Origin: an uncultured Desulfovibrio sp.
GTDB lineage: Bacteria > Desulfobacterota > Desulfovibrionia > Desulfovibrionales > Desulfovibrionaceae
Length of the DNA: 64,000 nt
Direction: 5' to 3'
Assembly: GCA_900541395.1 (NCBI GenBank)
Contig: UQJT01000006.1
Location: forward strand, 35,215-99,214
The translations under genes were made by a program, and so were the position numbers. The notes below the pieces were generated by a model. The model was not told where the DNA came from, did no database searches, and worked only from the letters and a program-made list of their open reading frames with translations. This document shows positions 8,513 to 16,156 of this stretch, piece by piece. Every line of letters starts with the position of its first letter. The first letter of the stretch is position 1.

Positions 8513-9283
8513 TCACATGGCGGTTTTGACCCCCGTACGGATCAAGGCCCAGTTCATGGGATAGGAGGTCATGAAACCACACAGCATGGACACCTGCATC
8601 ATGAACCAGAACACGGGCGACGCGGGCGACAGGGGCAACCCGAGCACGAACATGCATACGGCCATCCAAGCGTACATGCCCACCTGCCATGCCGTCAACG
8701 ACAGCACGTCCACCTTGAATGCCCGCCACCACAGGGCGGCCCCCCGCCGTCTGGTCATGGAAGCCAGCCCCGCGTACTGAAAGCCCACCCCGAACAGAAG
8801 CGCCAGCACGTATTCCAGCGCCCATTCGCCGTACATGGCGTGTCCCCACAGCGTAAAAGGCGCCAGCCGAAACAGCCAGGGCCCCACGAGATCGGCCAGG
8901 GTGCAGCCCGCCCCGCAATGCAGGGTGCCGGTGACCACGCTCTGCCAGAAGGGCTGGGCGTGCTTCCCGTTCATTCCCGGCATGTCCCTCCCCGACATAT
9001 CCATCCTTGCCATGTCCATTGCGCGCGTCATGCCCGGCCCGGCCGACGCGGAACCGCGTTCCCCATTCCGGGGCAAACGGCCCGCGCCCAGGGAACGATA
9101 GGCCCATACGGCCAGCGGCCCGGCCCACAGGGCGTTGATGGGCCACACCCAGGTCATGACAGGCATGGCCGGGGCGGGTCTGCGACGCTGATCCCGGATA
9201 ATATACAGACAGGACAGCACGCCCAGGCACAGCGTCACCACGCCGATGGCGGCCGGAACGGACAAGACGGATGAAGACGGCAT
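8513..9283 (-). CDS. DUF4396 integral membrane protein with Met-rich loop
   Basis: The 256-residue protein has about seven hydrophobic stretches and the DUF4396 signature TLHCGAGCTLADLVG. Between the second and third segments lies a methionine-rich stretch (about residues 85-106, containing MTRAMDMARMDMSGRDMPGM) ending near a His. Such Met/His loops often bind copper or silver, and DUF4396 proteins are often found near metal-handling genes; that role is inferred. A second open frame over the same bases (8481-9356) is Arg/Gly-rich and lacks membrane segments, so it was rejected. The gene is convergent with the MFS transporter (28 bp apart). Confidence 0.75.
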   Translation of the reverse strand: MPSSSVLSVPAAIGVVTLCLGVLSCLYIIRDQRRRPAPAMPVMTWVWPINALWAGPLAVWAYRSLGAGRLPRNGERGSASAGPGMTRAMDMARMDMSGRDMPGMNGKHAQPFWQSVVTGTLHCGAGCTLADLVGPWLFRLAPFTLWGHAMYGEWALEYVLALLFGVGFQYAGLASMTRRRGAALWWRAFKVDVLSLTAWQVGMYAWMAVCMFVLGLPLSPASPVFWFMMQVSMLCGFMTSYPMNWALIRTGVKTAM

Positions 9284-9591
9284 GACGGACGCTCCCCACG
9301 GTGAAGTTCGGACGCGGAAGCCCGGTGGCCGGACGGAACGAAAAACTCCGTCCCACCTCCGCGCGCTCCTCCGAACCCTGCCACGCCGGGCGGAGCAGAG
9401 TCTTCTATTATCCTTTTATAATGTCCCGGTCAGGTGACGGTGAACATATCCAGGGCCCGCTTCTGGGATTTGACCGCCGTCAACGCCCTGCAACGGGTCC
9501 TGGACAAATTGAGCAGCGCGGGGAAAACGTGCTGCTGCTCGGCGGCGACACGGATACTCATCAGACTCAGGGCGGCGGGGCTTTGCGCGCC
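9284..9591 (-). other. 308-bp spacer between DUF4396 and the DVU_1557-like gene
   Basis: I see no convincing gene here. The minus strand stays open past the TAG stop of the DVU_1557-like gene for about 50 codons before TGA near 9435, with no start codon context or family resemblance. The AT-rich patch around 9405-9425 could hold the DUF4396 promoter. Confidence 0.4.
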
Positions 9592-9807
9592 CTACTTGTC
9601 TTCCAGCAACGTCTCGACTTCGGCCATCTTGCCCAGGGCTAAAGACCTGGGCACCAGGGTCAGGCCGCATTGCGGGCATACCGGCAGGGATACGTCAAAA
9701 GCGCTGCCGAGGTAGGTCACGGCCAGGGTTTTCTGTTCCAGGGGACAGCCGCAACGGGCACAGGTCCAGTCGCCCTCGTCGGGAGTATAAGTGGGGTTGA
9801 GACTCAT
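9592..9807 (-). CDS. Small CxxC redox protein, DVU_1557-like
   Basis: This 71-residue protein carries two CxxC pairs, in WTCARCGCPLEQK and VCPQCGLTL, arranged like a rubredoxin or zinc ribbon. It matches the short redox protein DVU_1557 family of Desulfovibrio. The ATG at 9807 overlaps the stop of the large dicluster-binding gene by 4 bp (ATGA), so the pair is translationally coupled. A longer in-frame extension upstream is Arg/Gly-rich and antisense-like, so I rejected it. It probably binds Fe or Zn and passes electrons to or from its large partner, but this is inferred from family and position. Confidence 0.78.
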   Translation of the reverse strand: MSLNPTYTPDEGDWTCARCGCPLEQKTLAVTYLGSAFDVSLPVCPQCGLTLVPRSLALGKMAEVETLLEDK

Positions 9808-12230
9808 GACTTCACCTCCGCCCCGGAAGCCGGGCGAGCGGGCATGGCGCCGGAGCGCTCGGCCGCCGGGCGGAACGAAGCCTGAAAGCCGCGGCCGCCG
9901 GTATCGGTTCCGCCGGCCTTGTCGGCCGCCTCGTCCGCGTTGCCCGTACCCGGCACCACCATGCGGTGGCTGTAAGCGTCGTACACGCGAAAGCCGTCGC
10001 CCTCGGGGGCGTATTCCACCCAATAGGTGACGCGCGACGGCCGCCACGAAGTCAGGTAATGCCCGCTGCGCCGGTCGAGAAAACCGTTATCCGCCGCGTG
10101 ACGCAGCACCGTGGTCACGTCCTCGGTCAGAATATGCCGACCTTCCAATCGGGCCAGCACCTCAGGTTCCATGAACAGGCGAGGCGCTTGCGGCGCGGGT
10201 TCGTCGACGCTTCGCCCCAGGATATCGTGCAGCACGCGCCGCCTGAGCGCGGCCCGGTTGGCGCGACGGGCGGACAGCCCGGGACCGGGCAGGGTGGGAT
10301 CGGACACATCGTCCAAAGGAAAGAGCACGTCCAGGATATGCAGACAAGGTTTGCCCTGGGCCGCCAAACGATCGCGGCACATGATGCATGAGGCCACGGC
10401 GTCATGATCCAACTGGGCGGCCCGGTGAGCGGCCATAGCGTCCGCCACCTCGGGTTGGGCGCTCCAGGTCAGGCCGCCGTAGCCGCAGCAAGCCGTGGTT
10501 TCAGCCGTAAATTTCGGCTCATCCACCCGCACGCCATGCCGGACCAGCAGGTGGCGCACAGCCCCCAGCCAGGCTTTATCATAACGGGCGTTGCAAGGAT
10601 CATGCACGCTGAGGGTGGCCGCAAACTCGCCCGCAGGTTCGGGACATTCCGTTTCCAGCACTTCCCACAGGGACACCGTCTCCATGTCCGGCTGACTCTC
10701 ACGCAGGGTTTTCAGGCACGAGGCGCAGGCGGCCACCACGCGCGGTCGCCCCAAAGCTTCCCATTGCGCCCGGATGTTCGCCGCAGCAGCCTCGAATATA
10801 TCTTCGCGTCCCGCCCAGCGGGCAGGCACGCCGCAGCAGCGCAACGCCAGCCCCACGCCGCCCCCGAGGTGGGAGCGCAAATGTCCGTATACCCGCAGCA
10901 CCTGTTCGCCCCGCGAAGCCGCCAACTGACACCCCGGGAAGAAAAGATGGGCGCAGGACGCCGTTTCAGGGACGGCCGCGTCGGCATTGCCCACCACAAG
11001 CGCGCATTCCGGGCCGTCGGCCGCGGCCATATCTTCCAGAGCAAACTCGTGAGCCGAGGGCGGCATATATCCGCGTTCCACCATCTCCCGCCGGGCGGCC
11101 AGACAGAGATCGGCCATGGAAAAATCTTCGGGGCAGACGGCTTCGCACTGGCCGCACAGGCTGCACCCGTTGATCAGGCTGTTGGCCAGGTGCTGCCCCT
11201 TGACGATAGCCCCGTTGTTGTAAATCTGACGGGCGAAAACCTTGGGATAGCCTTTGTAATGCTGCATATAGGCGCATTCGCGCACGCAGGCCATGCACTC
11301 GCAGCGCAGACAGCGGGCGGCTTCGGACCGGCCGCTGTCGACGTCGTAATCGCCGTTTGCGGGTTCGATACGGGCCACGGGCTCCACTCCGTCCACGGGC
11401 GTCCACAGACGGGTGTCGGTGAGGCCTTCTTTCTCGCGGGCGGCGGTCAGAGACACGCCGGTGACGAAGCGCTCCAGCGTGGCGGCTGCCCGGCGGCCCT
11501 CGGCGGCGCGGTTTACCACCGAATCGCCCTCCAACCAGCCGCCGTAGCACAAGGCGGCCCGTCCTTCCGACAACGGTTCGGGCTCCAGAAGGGTCACGGG
11601 GTCCAGGTCGGCGCGGAGTCGGGCCAGATGGGGCGCGCTTTCGGCATCCACAAACACGGCGTCGAACGAAGCGCGGGCCTCATCCACCAAAGCGATATCC
11701 AGGGCTCGAGGCGTAAAAGTCACGGCCCCGCGCCGGATGACGGCCAGTTCATCTTCAAGCACGGAGGCATCGTCCACGCCCAGGCGGGACAGCAGCGCCG
11801 CACCCACGGCGGCTTCGGGATGGAATACGGCGACGGCGTAACCTTTGCGCCCCAGATCCCAGGCCACGGTCAGCCCCGCGAACCCGTCGCCCACCACGGC
11901 CACGCTTTTGTTTTTGCGCGGTATGGGCAGGGGACGGGTCTGGCGGGGGGTTCGGCTCACGCACAGGCGCTCCAGGGCGCCGATGGCCAAAGAGCCGCCG
12001 AACTCCCCGCGCAGGCAACGCGTTTCACAGGGATGATCGCATACCCGGCCGAGCAAGCCCGGCAAAGGCATGTGCCGTTCCAGAATTTTACGGCCACCGG
12101 GCAGATCGGCGGCGGCCATGCGTTCCATGAAGGCACGCGCGTCCACCTGCAACGGGCAGGCCGCCCGACAATAGGGCATTTCTTCCTGAATACAGCGGCG
12201 CTCCCAGGCGTAAAGTTCCTGCTGGTCCAT
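9804..12230 (-). CDS. Pyridine nucleotide-disulfide oxidoreductase/dicluster-binding protein, DVU_1558-like
   Basis: This 808-residue multidomain protein has, in order: an N-terminal GltD-like cysteine domain (C13, C21, C25, then CDHPCETRC); a FAD-type Rossmann domain (VAVVGDGFAGLTVAWDLG) that looks shortened; an eight-Cys ferredoxin domain (CLRCECMACVREC, then CSLCGQCEAVCP); and two CCG-type modules as in heterodisulfide reductase HdrB and glycolate oxidase GlcF (LFFPGCQ...RCCGVP and HDPCNARY...CCGYGG...CIMCRD). Together they suggest an electron hub between NAD(P)H and a partner, possibly bifurcating. It is the DVU_1558-like member of the Trs/Mop locus; in D. vulgaris the aldehyde oxidoreductase gene is next to it, while here that gene is 17 kb away. 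Confidence 0.85.
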   Translation of the reverse strand: MDQQELYAWERRCIQEEMPYCRAACPLQVDARAFMERMAAADLPGGRKILERHMPLPGLLGRVCDHPCETRCLRGEFGGSLAIGALERLCVSRTPRQTRPLPIPRKNKSVAVVGDGFAGLTVAWDLGRKGYAVAVFHPEAAVGAALLSRLGVDDASVLEDELAVIRRGAVTFTPRALDIALVDEARASFDAVFVDAESAPHLARLRADLDPVTLLEPEPLSEGRAALCYGGWLEGDSVVNRAAEGRRAAATLERFVTGVSLTAAREKEGLTDTRLWTPVDGVEPVARIEPANGDYDVDSGRSEAARCLRCECMACVRECAYMQHYKGYPKVFARQIYNNGAIVKGQHLANSLINGCSLCGQCEAVCPEDFSMADLCLAARREMVERGYMPPSAHEFALEDMAAADGPECALVVGNADAAVPETASCAHLFFPGCQLAASRGEQVLRVYGHLRSHLGGGVGLALRCCGVPARWAGREDIFEAAAANIRAQWEALGRPRVVAACASCLKTLRESQPDMETVSLWEVLETECPEPAGEFAATLSVHDPCNARYDKAWLGAVRHLLVRHGVRVDEPKFTAETTACCGYGGLTWSAQPEVADAMAAHRAAQLDHDAVASCIMCRDRLAAQGKPCLHILDVLFPLDDVSDPTLPGPGLSARRANRAALRRRVLHDILGRSVDEPAPQAPRLFMEPEVLARLEGRHILTEDVTTVLRHAADNGFLDRRSGHYLTSWRPSRVTYWVEYAPEGDGFRVYDAYSHRMVVPGTGNADEAADKAGGTDTGGRGFQASFRPAAERSGAMPARPASGAEVKS

Positions 12231-12485
12231 ATTTCCGCTCCTCGCTCGTCACCATGCGCACGCGGCAAAGCCGCAGTGCGCCCTCGCTGGGCCGTTCGCC
12301 GCTCAGCTTCATGCACAGGCGGCGAAGCCGCCATGTGCCTTCGCGGCTCGCTTCAAGCTCGCTACCGCTCGCAACTCCGTCGGTTAAGGTAGTCATGCTC
12401 CGTCTTCACGCATGTGATCAACCTCCCTCGTTTCCGCGCCGTTCCAACGTACCATGCGCGACGGGCCGCCGCAAGGCGACGAGAC
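12231..12485. other. Spacer upstream of the dicluster gene, with tandem palindromes
   Basis: The spacer separates the terminator of the flavoprotein operon from the dicluster gene, so a promoter reading leftward is expected in it. No gene is visible. Two related palindromes (12256-12281 and 12313-12338) occupy the part nearest the gene. Confidence 0.5.
12256..12338. repeat. Two tandem imperfect palindromes (REP/BIME-like)
   Basis: The first palindrome spans 12256-12281 (GCGCACGCGGC, AAA, GCCGC, GTGCGC) and the second 12313-12338 (GCACAGGCGGC, GAA, GCCGCC, TGTGC). They share a central G/C-rich arm pair and the same overall length, so they look like copies of one element. There is no T-run, so they are not plain terminators. 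Confidence 0.55.
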
Positions 12486-12520
12486 GGAAAAACCCGTCCG
12501 GAACATAACTCCGGACGGGT
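12486..12520 (-). terminator. Rho-independent terminator of the flavoprotein-permease operon
   Basis: Read on the minus strand, ACCCGTCCGGA pairs with TCCGGACGGGT across a short loop and is followed by a T-run (bases 12488-12492). It lies 27 bp past the stop of the permease gene. Confidence 0.88.
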
Positions 12521-12546
12521 CGGCAAAGATAAACATCAGCAGACAA

Positions 12547-14016
12547 TCAGAACAGGAAGGAGCCCATGACCACGGTCACCAGGGTCATAATCGCCCACGA
12601 GGCCAGGATGACGAGGGGCGAGGTTTTCCAGATGCTTCTGACGTCGGACCACTCGTTGCCGTGCAGCAAGGCCGCGCTGGAACTGGCCGCCGGAGTCAAA
12701 AAGGCCAGATGCACGCCCAGGACCACCAGCATGACGGCGATTTCCGGCGCGGCGCCCGTATTGGAGCAATAACTGTAGATGATGGGCATGAGCGCCACGC
12801 CAACGGCCCCGTTGTTGATGAACTGGGTCAGGATGGTGGCGAACAGGCCCATGAACACCGCGAACAGCAGGGCCGAATCGCTGCCGAAGAAGGGGGACAG
12901 CAGCTTCATGAGAAAATCGGTCACGCCGCTTTGCGGATCGGCCATAGCCCCGGACAGAGGCTGCACCATAGCCAGAATAAAGATGATACCCCAGGCCACG
13001 CCGTCGTCCACCATGGCCTTGAAGCGCAGCAGCGGCTTGCCGTCCACTTTGATGAAGCACATGACGCCCACCAGGAACATGCATATGCCCGTATTGCCGA
13101 TGGCCTTGAGAAAGCGGGTCAGAAACAGCGACGCGGGCAGGAAATTGGGCAGAAGCAGCAGAGCCACCAGGGCGAACAGGAAGCCCAGCACCGTTTTCTG
13201 GACCCTGTTCAGGCTCAGACTGCCTTCGGTGTCCAGGGCGGTGGCGTCCAGGTTGCGCAGTTTGCTCACGTCGGGGCGGAACACGTACTTGCCGATGACG
13301 ATGAACAGCAACGAACACAGGGCGCAGGCCACCAGGGCGATGAGCATGTAGGAGGCGTAATTCATGCCCACGCCCGACATTTTTTCATACGCGCCGATCA
13401 CGGTCAGCGCGGCCTGTTTGAAGGGAATGAGGGCCATGCCCACCTGGGCGGCGTACACCACGCCGAACACCATCATGGTGGGATAGCCCTCGCCCCGCTT
13501 GTAGCCGCACACGTCGCAAATGCCGTACAAAATGCTCCAGCCGATGACCGCAGCAGGCGAGGCGCTGGTAAGCCCGCCCAGGATCATGATCGACCCCAGG
13601 AAGGTGTAGGTGAACAGCCAGGGCCTGCCCGCCACGGCCTTGCGGGTGATGAACCACAGCGAGATGAATTTGGACAGCCCGTAATGGTTGATGGTGGCGC
13701 AGAACACGAAAATGAAGAACATCATGACCACAATGGGGTCGCCGAAGCTTTTGTTGAGCAACAGCCCCGGATTCATGCCCCCGATCAGGGTCATGGCCAG
13801 CAAACCCGCGATGCTGGGCCAGATGATGTCGATGAATATCCAGCCGTAGAGCACCCCCAGAAAGATGCCGATGAGATTCATGCCCAGCGGGGTCAGCGGC
13901 TCGAAGGGAGCAAGACGGCCGAACCCGAACATGATGGCCAAGCAGATGACGCTGTGGACGTAGTACATGACGTCCTTTTTTTCGAACCAGATGGCGGTGC
14001 GCGCGCTCATGATCAC
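12547..14016 (-). CDS. DASS/SLC13-like anion permease
   Basis: The 489-residue polytopic membrane protein has about twelve hydrophobic segments. It shares with the plus-strand permease at 22237 an N-terminal block (here FLGVLYGWIFIDIIWPSIAG) and a C-terminal block with TQFINNGAVGVALMPI and LTPAASSSAALLHGNEW, which resembles the substrate and Na+ motifs of divalent anion:Na+ symporters. It probably imports an organic di- or tricarboxylate or another anion for the enzymes of the same operon. Its start overlaps the flavoprotein stop by 4 bp. It is the last gene before a strong terminator. The substrate is unknown. Confidence 0.8.
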   Translation of the reverse strand: MIMSARTAIWFEKKDVMYYVHSVICLAIMFGFGRLAPFEPLTPLGMNLIGIFLGVLYGWIFIDIIWPSIAGLLAMTLIGGMNPGLLLNKSFGDPIVVMMFFIFVFCATINHYGLSKFISLWFITRKAVAGRPWLFTYTFLGSIMILGGLTSASPAAVIGWSILYGICDVCGYKRGEGYPTMMVFGVVYAAQVGMALIPFKQAALTVIGAYEKMSGVGMNYASYMLIALVACALCSLLFIVIGKYVFRPDVSKLRNLDATALDTEGSLSLNRVQKTVLGFLFALVALLLLPNFLPASLFLTRFLKAIGNTGICMFLVGVMCFIKVDGKPLLRFKAMVDDGVAWGIIFILAMVQPLSGAMADPQSGVTDFLMKLLSPFFGSDSALLFAVFMGLFATILTQFINNGAVGVALMPIIYSYCSNTGAAPEIAVMLVVLGVHLAFLTPAASSSAALLHGNEWSDVRSIWKTSPLVILASWAIMTLVTVVMGSFLF

Positions 14017-15755
14017 TCCTCAGTGCCCGAGGGGGCGGAAGAAGGGCTGACAGGAAAGCGGAAATTGTCCTGATAATAGCGGGTGACGGGGTGGCGGTAG
14101 CGGTCCAGGGGCACGGGCGTCCAGGCGGTTTTCACCCCGCCGCGGCCGTCGTTTTCCAGGGTCTGCCAGGCCAGATAGCGGGTGTCGTCGCGCCGGGGAT
14201 GGTCCTCGCGGTAATGCCCCGCCCGGCTTTCGCGCCGTTCCAGCGAGGCGCGCAGGTACAGTTCGCTGATAAAGGCCACGCCCCGCACTTCGCGCAGTTT
14301 GAGCAGGTAGTGGGGATCGGAGGCGCCCATGCGGGGCAGGTCGCGCTCCCTCAATTCCGTCAGGCGGTCCAGAGCGCGGCGCAACGCGCCTTCGGTTTTG
14401 AGGATGGACACGTCGTAGGGGAACATGATTTCCTGGATGCGGGTCAGCACGGCCTTGGGGGCCAGGCCCTCGCGTCCCAACGGAGCGTAGATGTTCCGGC
14501 GCAGGGCTTCCACCTGTTCCCTGAGACAGCCCGTCCGCGCGGCGGGGGCGCTTTGCAGGTATTCCGCCGCGCCCTCTCCCGCCAGCCAGCCGGTGACCGC
14601 CGTGGTCATCAGGGCGAAACCGCCGGCGTACACGCCGGGTTCGGTGCTGCGGGCCGTGCCCGCCGCGAACAGCCCTTCCACGCTGGTGCGGCCCTTGCCG
14701 TCCGCTTCCATGCCGCCGTAAGAGATGGTCATCTGGGGCACCCATTCCGTGTTGTCGCGGAACATATCCATGCCCAGGGCCTTCAGTTTGTCGTAATTCA
14801 GCTTCTGCCAGCCGTCCTGGGGCTTGAGCAGGACCAGATCGGCGGGGTCGATGCGGCTGATGTCGAAATAAATCGGCCCCCGGCCTTCCCGTATTTCCAG
14901 GGCCATGGCCATAGTGGTGTAATGCGGGTCGGTGTTGGCGCCCAGTACCGGCGAATAGCGCTCCATGAACGGTTCGCCCAGGGCGTTGACGAAGCGGCCG
15001 CCCAGGGGCATGAGCGTAGTCTGTCCTTCCCATCCGAAATAACGCGGCATGTTCCACACCCGGCCGAATTCGAAATCGCGCATGCGGGCCCCGGCCCGCC
15101 AAGCCATTTCCGCGCCCTCGCCGGTGGGGGTGTTCTTGCCGTAAGACGTCTTCCAGCCACCCACGCCGGTGGCGGCGATGACGGCCCCGGCACGGAAGCG
15201 ATAAAAATCCCCCTCCAGGGCGTCAAAGCCCACGGCGCCGCCCGCCCGGCCGTCCCGATCCAGAAGATCGGTCACCAGGACCCGGCCCAGGCGCCTGACC
15301 CCGACCTCCTCCAGGCGGCGGGCCAGATTGCGCGCCATGAGTTCGCCGCCCCGGCCCTTCGTGCGGGCGGGATACAGCTTCACATGGTCCAGCCCGCGCT
15401 GGGGCACGCTTTTCAGCGTACCGTCTTCCTTATGAAAAAATTCGCATCCGAAGGCCTGATAATCCCGTAGTCTGTCCCCGGACAGACGCAAGACGCGCTC
15501 CATCTGCTCCTGGTCGCACAACCCATCGAAATAATAGATGAAATCCTGCAACCAGGCGTCCACGTCCTCACCCGGCAGCACGGCGTCGAAATCGCCGCCC
15601 GCCATGGCCATCAGGCCGCCCCAGTCGCGCGGCCCCTTGTCCACGACGACCACATCGCGCTCCGGCATGAGCTGCTTGAAACGAAGGGCGGCCCACATGC
15701 CGGCGGAACCGCCGCCGATGATCAACAGATCGCTTTCCACCGCATGTTCACGCAT
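14013..15755 (-). CDS. FAD-dependent oxidoreductase, FrdA/AprA-type flavoprotein
   Basis: The product (about 580 residues) has an N-terminal dinucleotide fold (LLIIGGGSAGMWAALRFK) and an FrdA/AprA-like capping and substrate domain, with GGRFVNALGEPFMERYSP and a closing FAD motif GLFAAGTARSTEPGVYAGG. No signal peptide or heme motif is visible, so it acts in the cytoplasm. The ATG at 15755 follows an AGGA ribosome site; it overlaps the ferredoxin gene by 8 bp, the same FAD-subunit plus ferredoxin pairing as in APS reductase AprBA and fumarate reductases. It probably reduces or oxidises an organic acid brought in by the downstream permease. It is not the canonical APS reductase, because the partner ferredoxin is shorter and the locus context differs. 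Confidence 0.8.
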   Translation of the reverse strand: MREHAVESDLLIIGGGSAGMWAALRFKQLMPERDVVVVDKGPRDWGGLMAMAGGDFDAVLPGEDVDAWLQDFIYYFDGLCDQEQMERVLRLSGDRLRDYQAFGCEFFHKEDGTLKSVPQRGLDHVKLYPARTKGRGGELMARNLARRLEEVGVRRLGRVLVTDLLDRDGRAGGAVGFDALEGDFYRFRAGAVIAATGVGGWKTSYGKNTPTGEGAEMAWRAGARMRDFEFGRVWNMPRYFGWEGQTTLMPLGGRFVNALGEPFMERYSPVLGANTDPHYTTMAMALEIREGRGPIYFDISRIDPADLVLLKPQDGWQKLNYDKLKALGMDMFRDNTEWVPQMTISYGGMEADGKGRTSVEGLFAAGTARSTEPGVYAGGFALMTTAVTGWLAGEGAAEYLQSAPAARTGCLREQVEALRRNIYAPLGREGLAPKAVLTRIQEIMFPYDVSILKTEGALRRALDRLTELRERDLPRMGASDPHYLLKLREVRGVAFISELYLRASLERRESRAGHYREDHPRRDDTRYLAWQTLENDGRGGVKTAWTPVPLDRYRHPVTRYYQDNFRFPVSPSSAPSGTEE

Positions 15756-16023
15756 GTTCCATTCCTCCCCGCTCCCGCAGATCATTCCCTTCCACGGCCG
15801 CGAACGCCGGACCGGGGAACACGGGAGGCAGCTTTTCCCGGAAGGGGTGGACGTCGATCGCCCCGGCGGGACAGGCCCGCTCGCAGATGAAACAGGTCAT
15901 GCAGTCGTCGGGATAGGCGATGAAGGCCCTGCCCCGTTCGTCCAGACGCAGGGCGTCCAGAGGACAGCGGGCCACGCACGCGCCGCAGCCGACGCATCGT
16001 TCCGCGTCAATACGTTGTATCAT
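15748..16023 (-). CDS. Two-cluster 4Fe-4S ferredoxin subunit
   Basis: This 91-residue protein carries two complete cluster motifs, CVGCGACVARCP (C10 onward) and CMTCFICERACP (C41 onward), each of the CxxCxxCxxxCP type. A short tail (DVHPFREKLPPVFPG) may dock on the flavoprotein, as the AprB tail does. It overlaps the flavoprotein gene by 8 bp and is very likely its electron-transfer subunit. Confidence 0.85.
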   Translation of the reverse strand: MIQRIDAERCVGCGACVARCPLDALRLDERGRAFIAYPDDCMTCFICERACPAGAIDVHPFREKLPPVFPGPAFAAVEGNDLRERGGMEHA

Positions 16024-16048
16024 GTCATACTCCTGTGGAGCTGGAGCG

Positions 16049-16070
16049 GCGCGCCCCGGAAGGGGCGCGC
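16049..16070. other. Perfect GC hairpin between operon genes
   Basis: GCGCGCCCC (16049-16057) and GGGGCGCGC (16062-16070) form a 9-bp perfect stem with loop GGAA. It lies in the 133-bp gap between the GltD-like and ferredoxin genes. With no T-run it may act as an mRNA processing or stability element, giving unequal expression within the operon. Confidence 0.5.
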
Positions 16071-16156
16071 GCTTGGCTGGCGGCTATGCCGGGGCGACCT
16101 TTTTCGCGTTCTCCGTCCCTGGGAAAGACGCCGGGCCGCCCGTTTCCCCAGACCGA

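Noticed and set aside
9416..9594. Read-through of the TAG stop of the DVU_1557-like gene (possible pyrrolysine)
   Set aside because: The open frame after TAG is only about 50 codons, without family similarity; expected by chance in GC-rich DNA, and the protein is complete without it.
10404..14073. Long plus-strand frames opposite the dicluster protein and the permease
   Set aside because: No start context or family features; they cross the terminator at 12486-12520.
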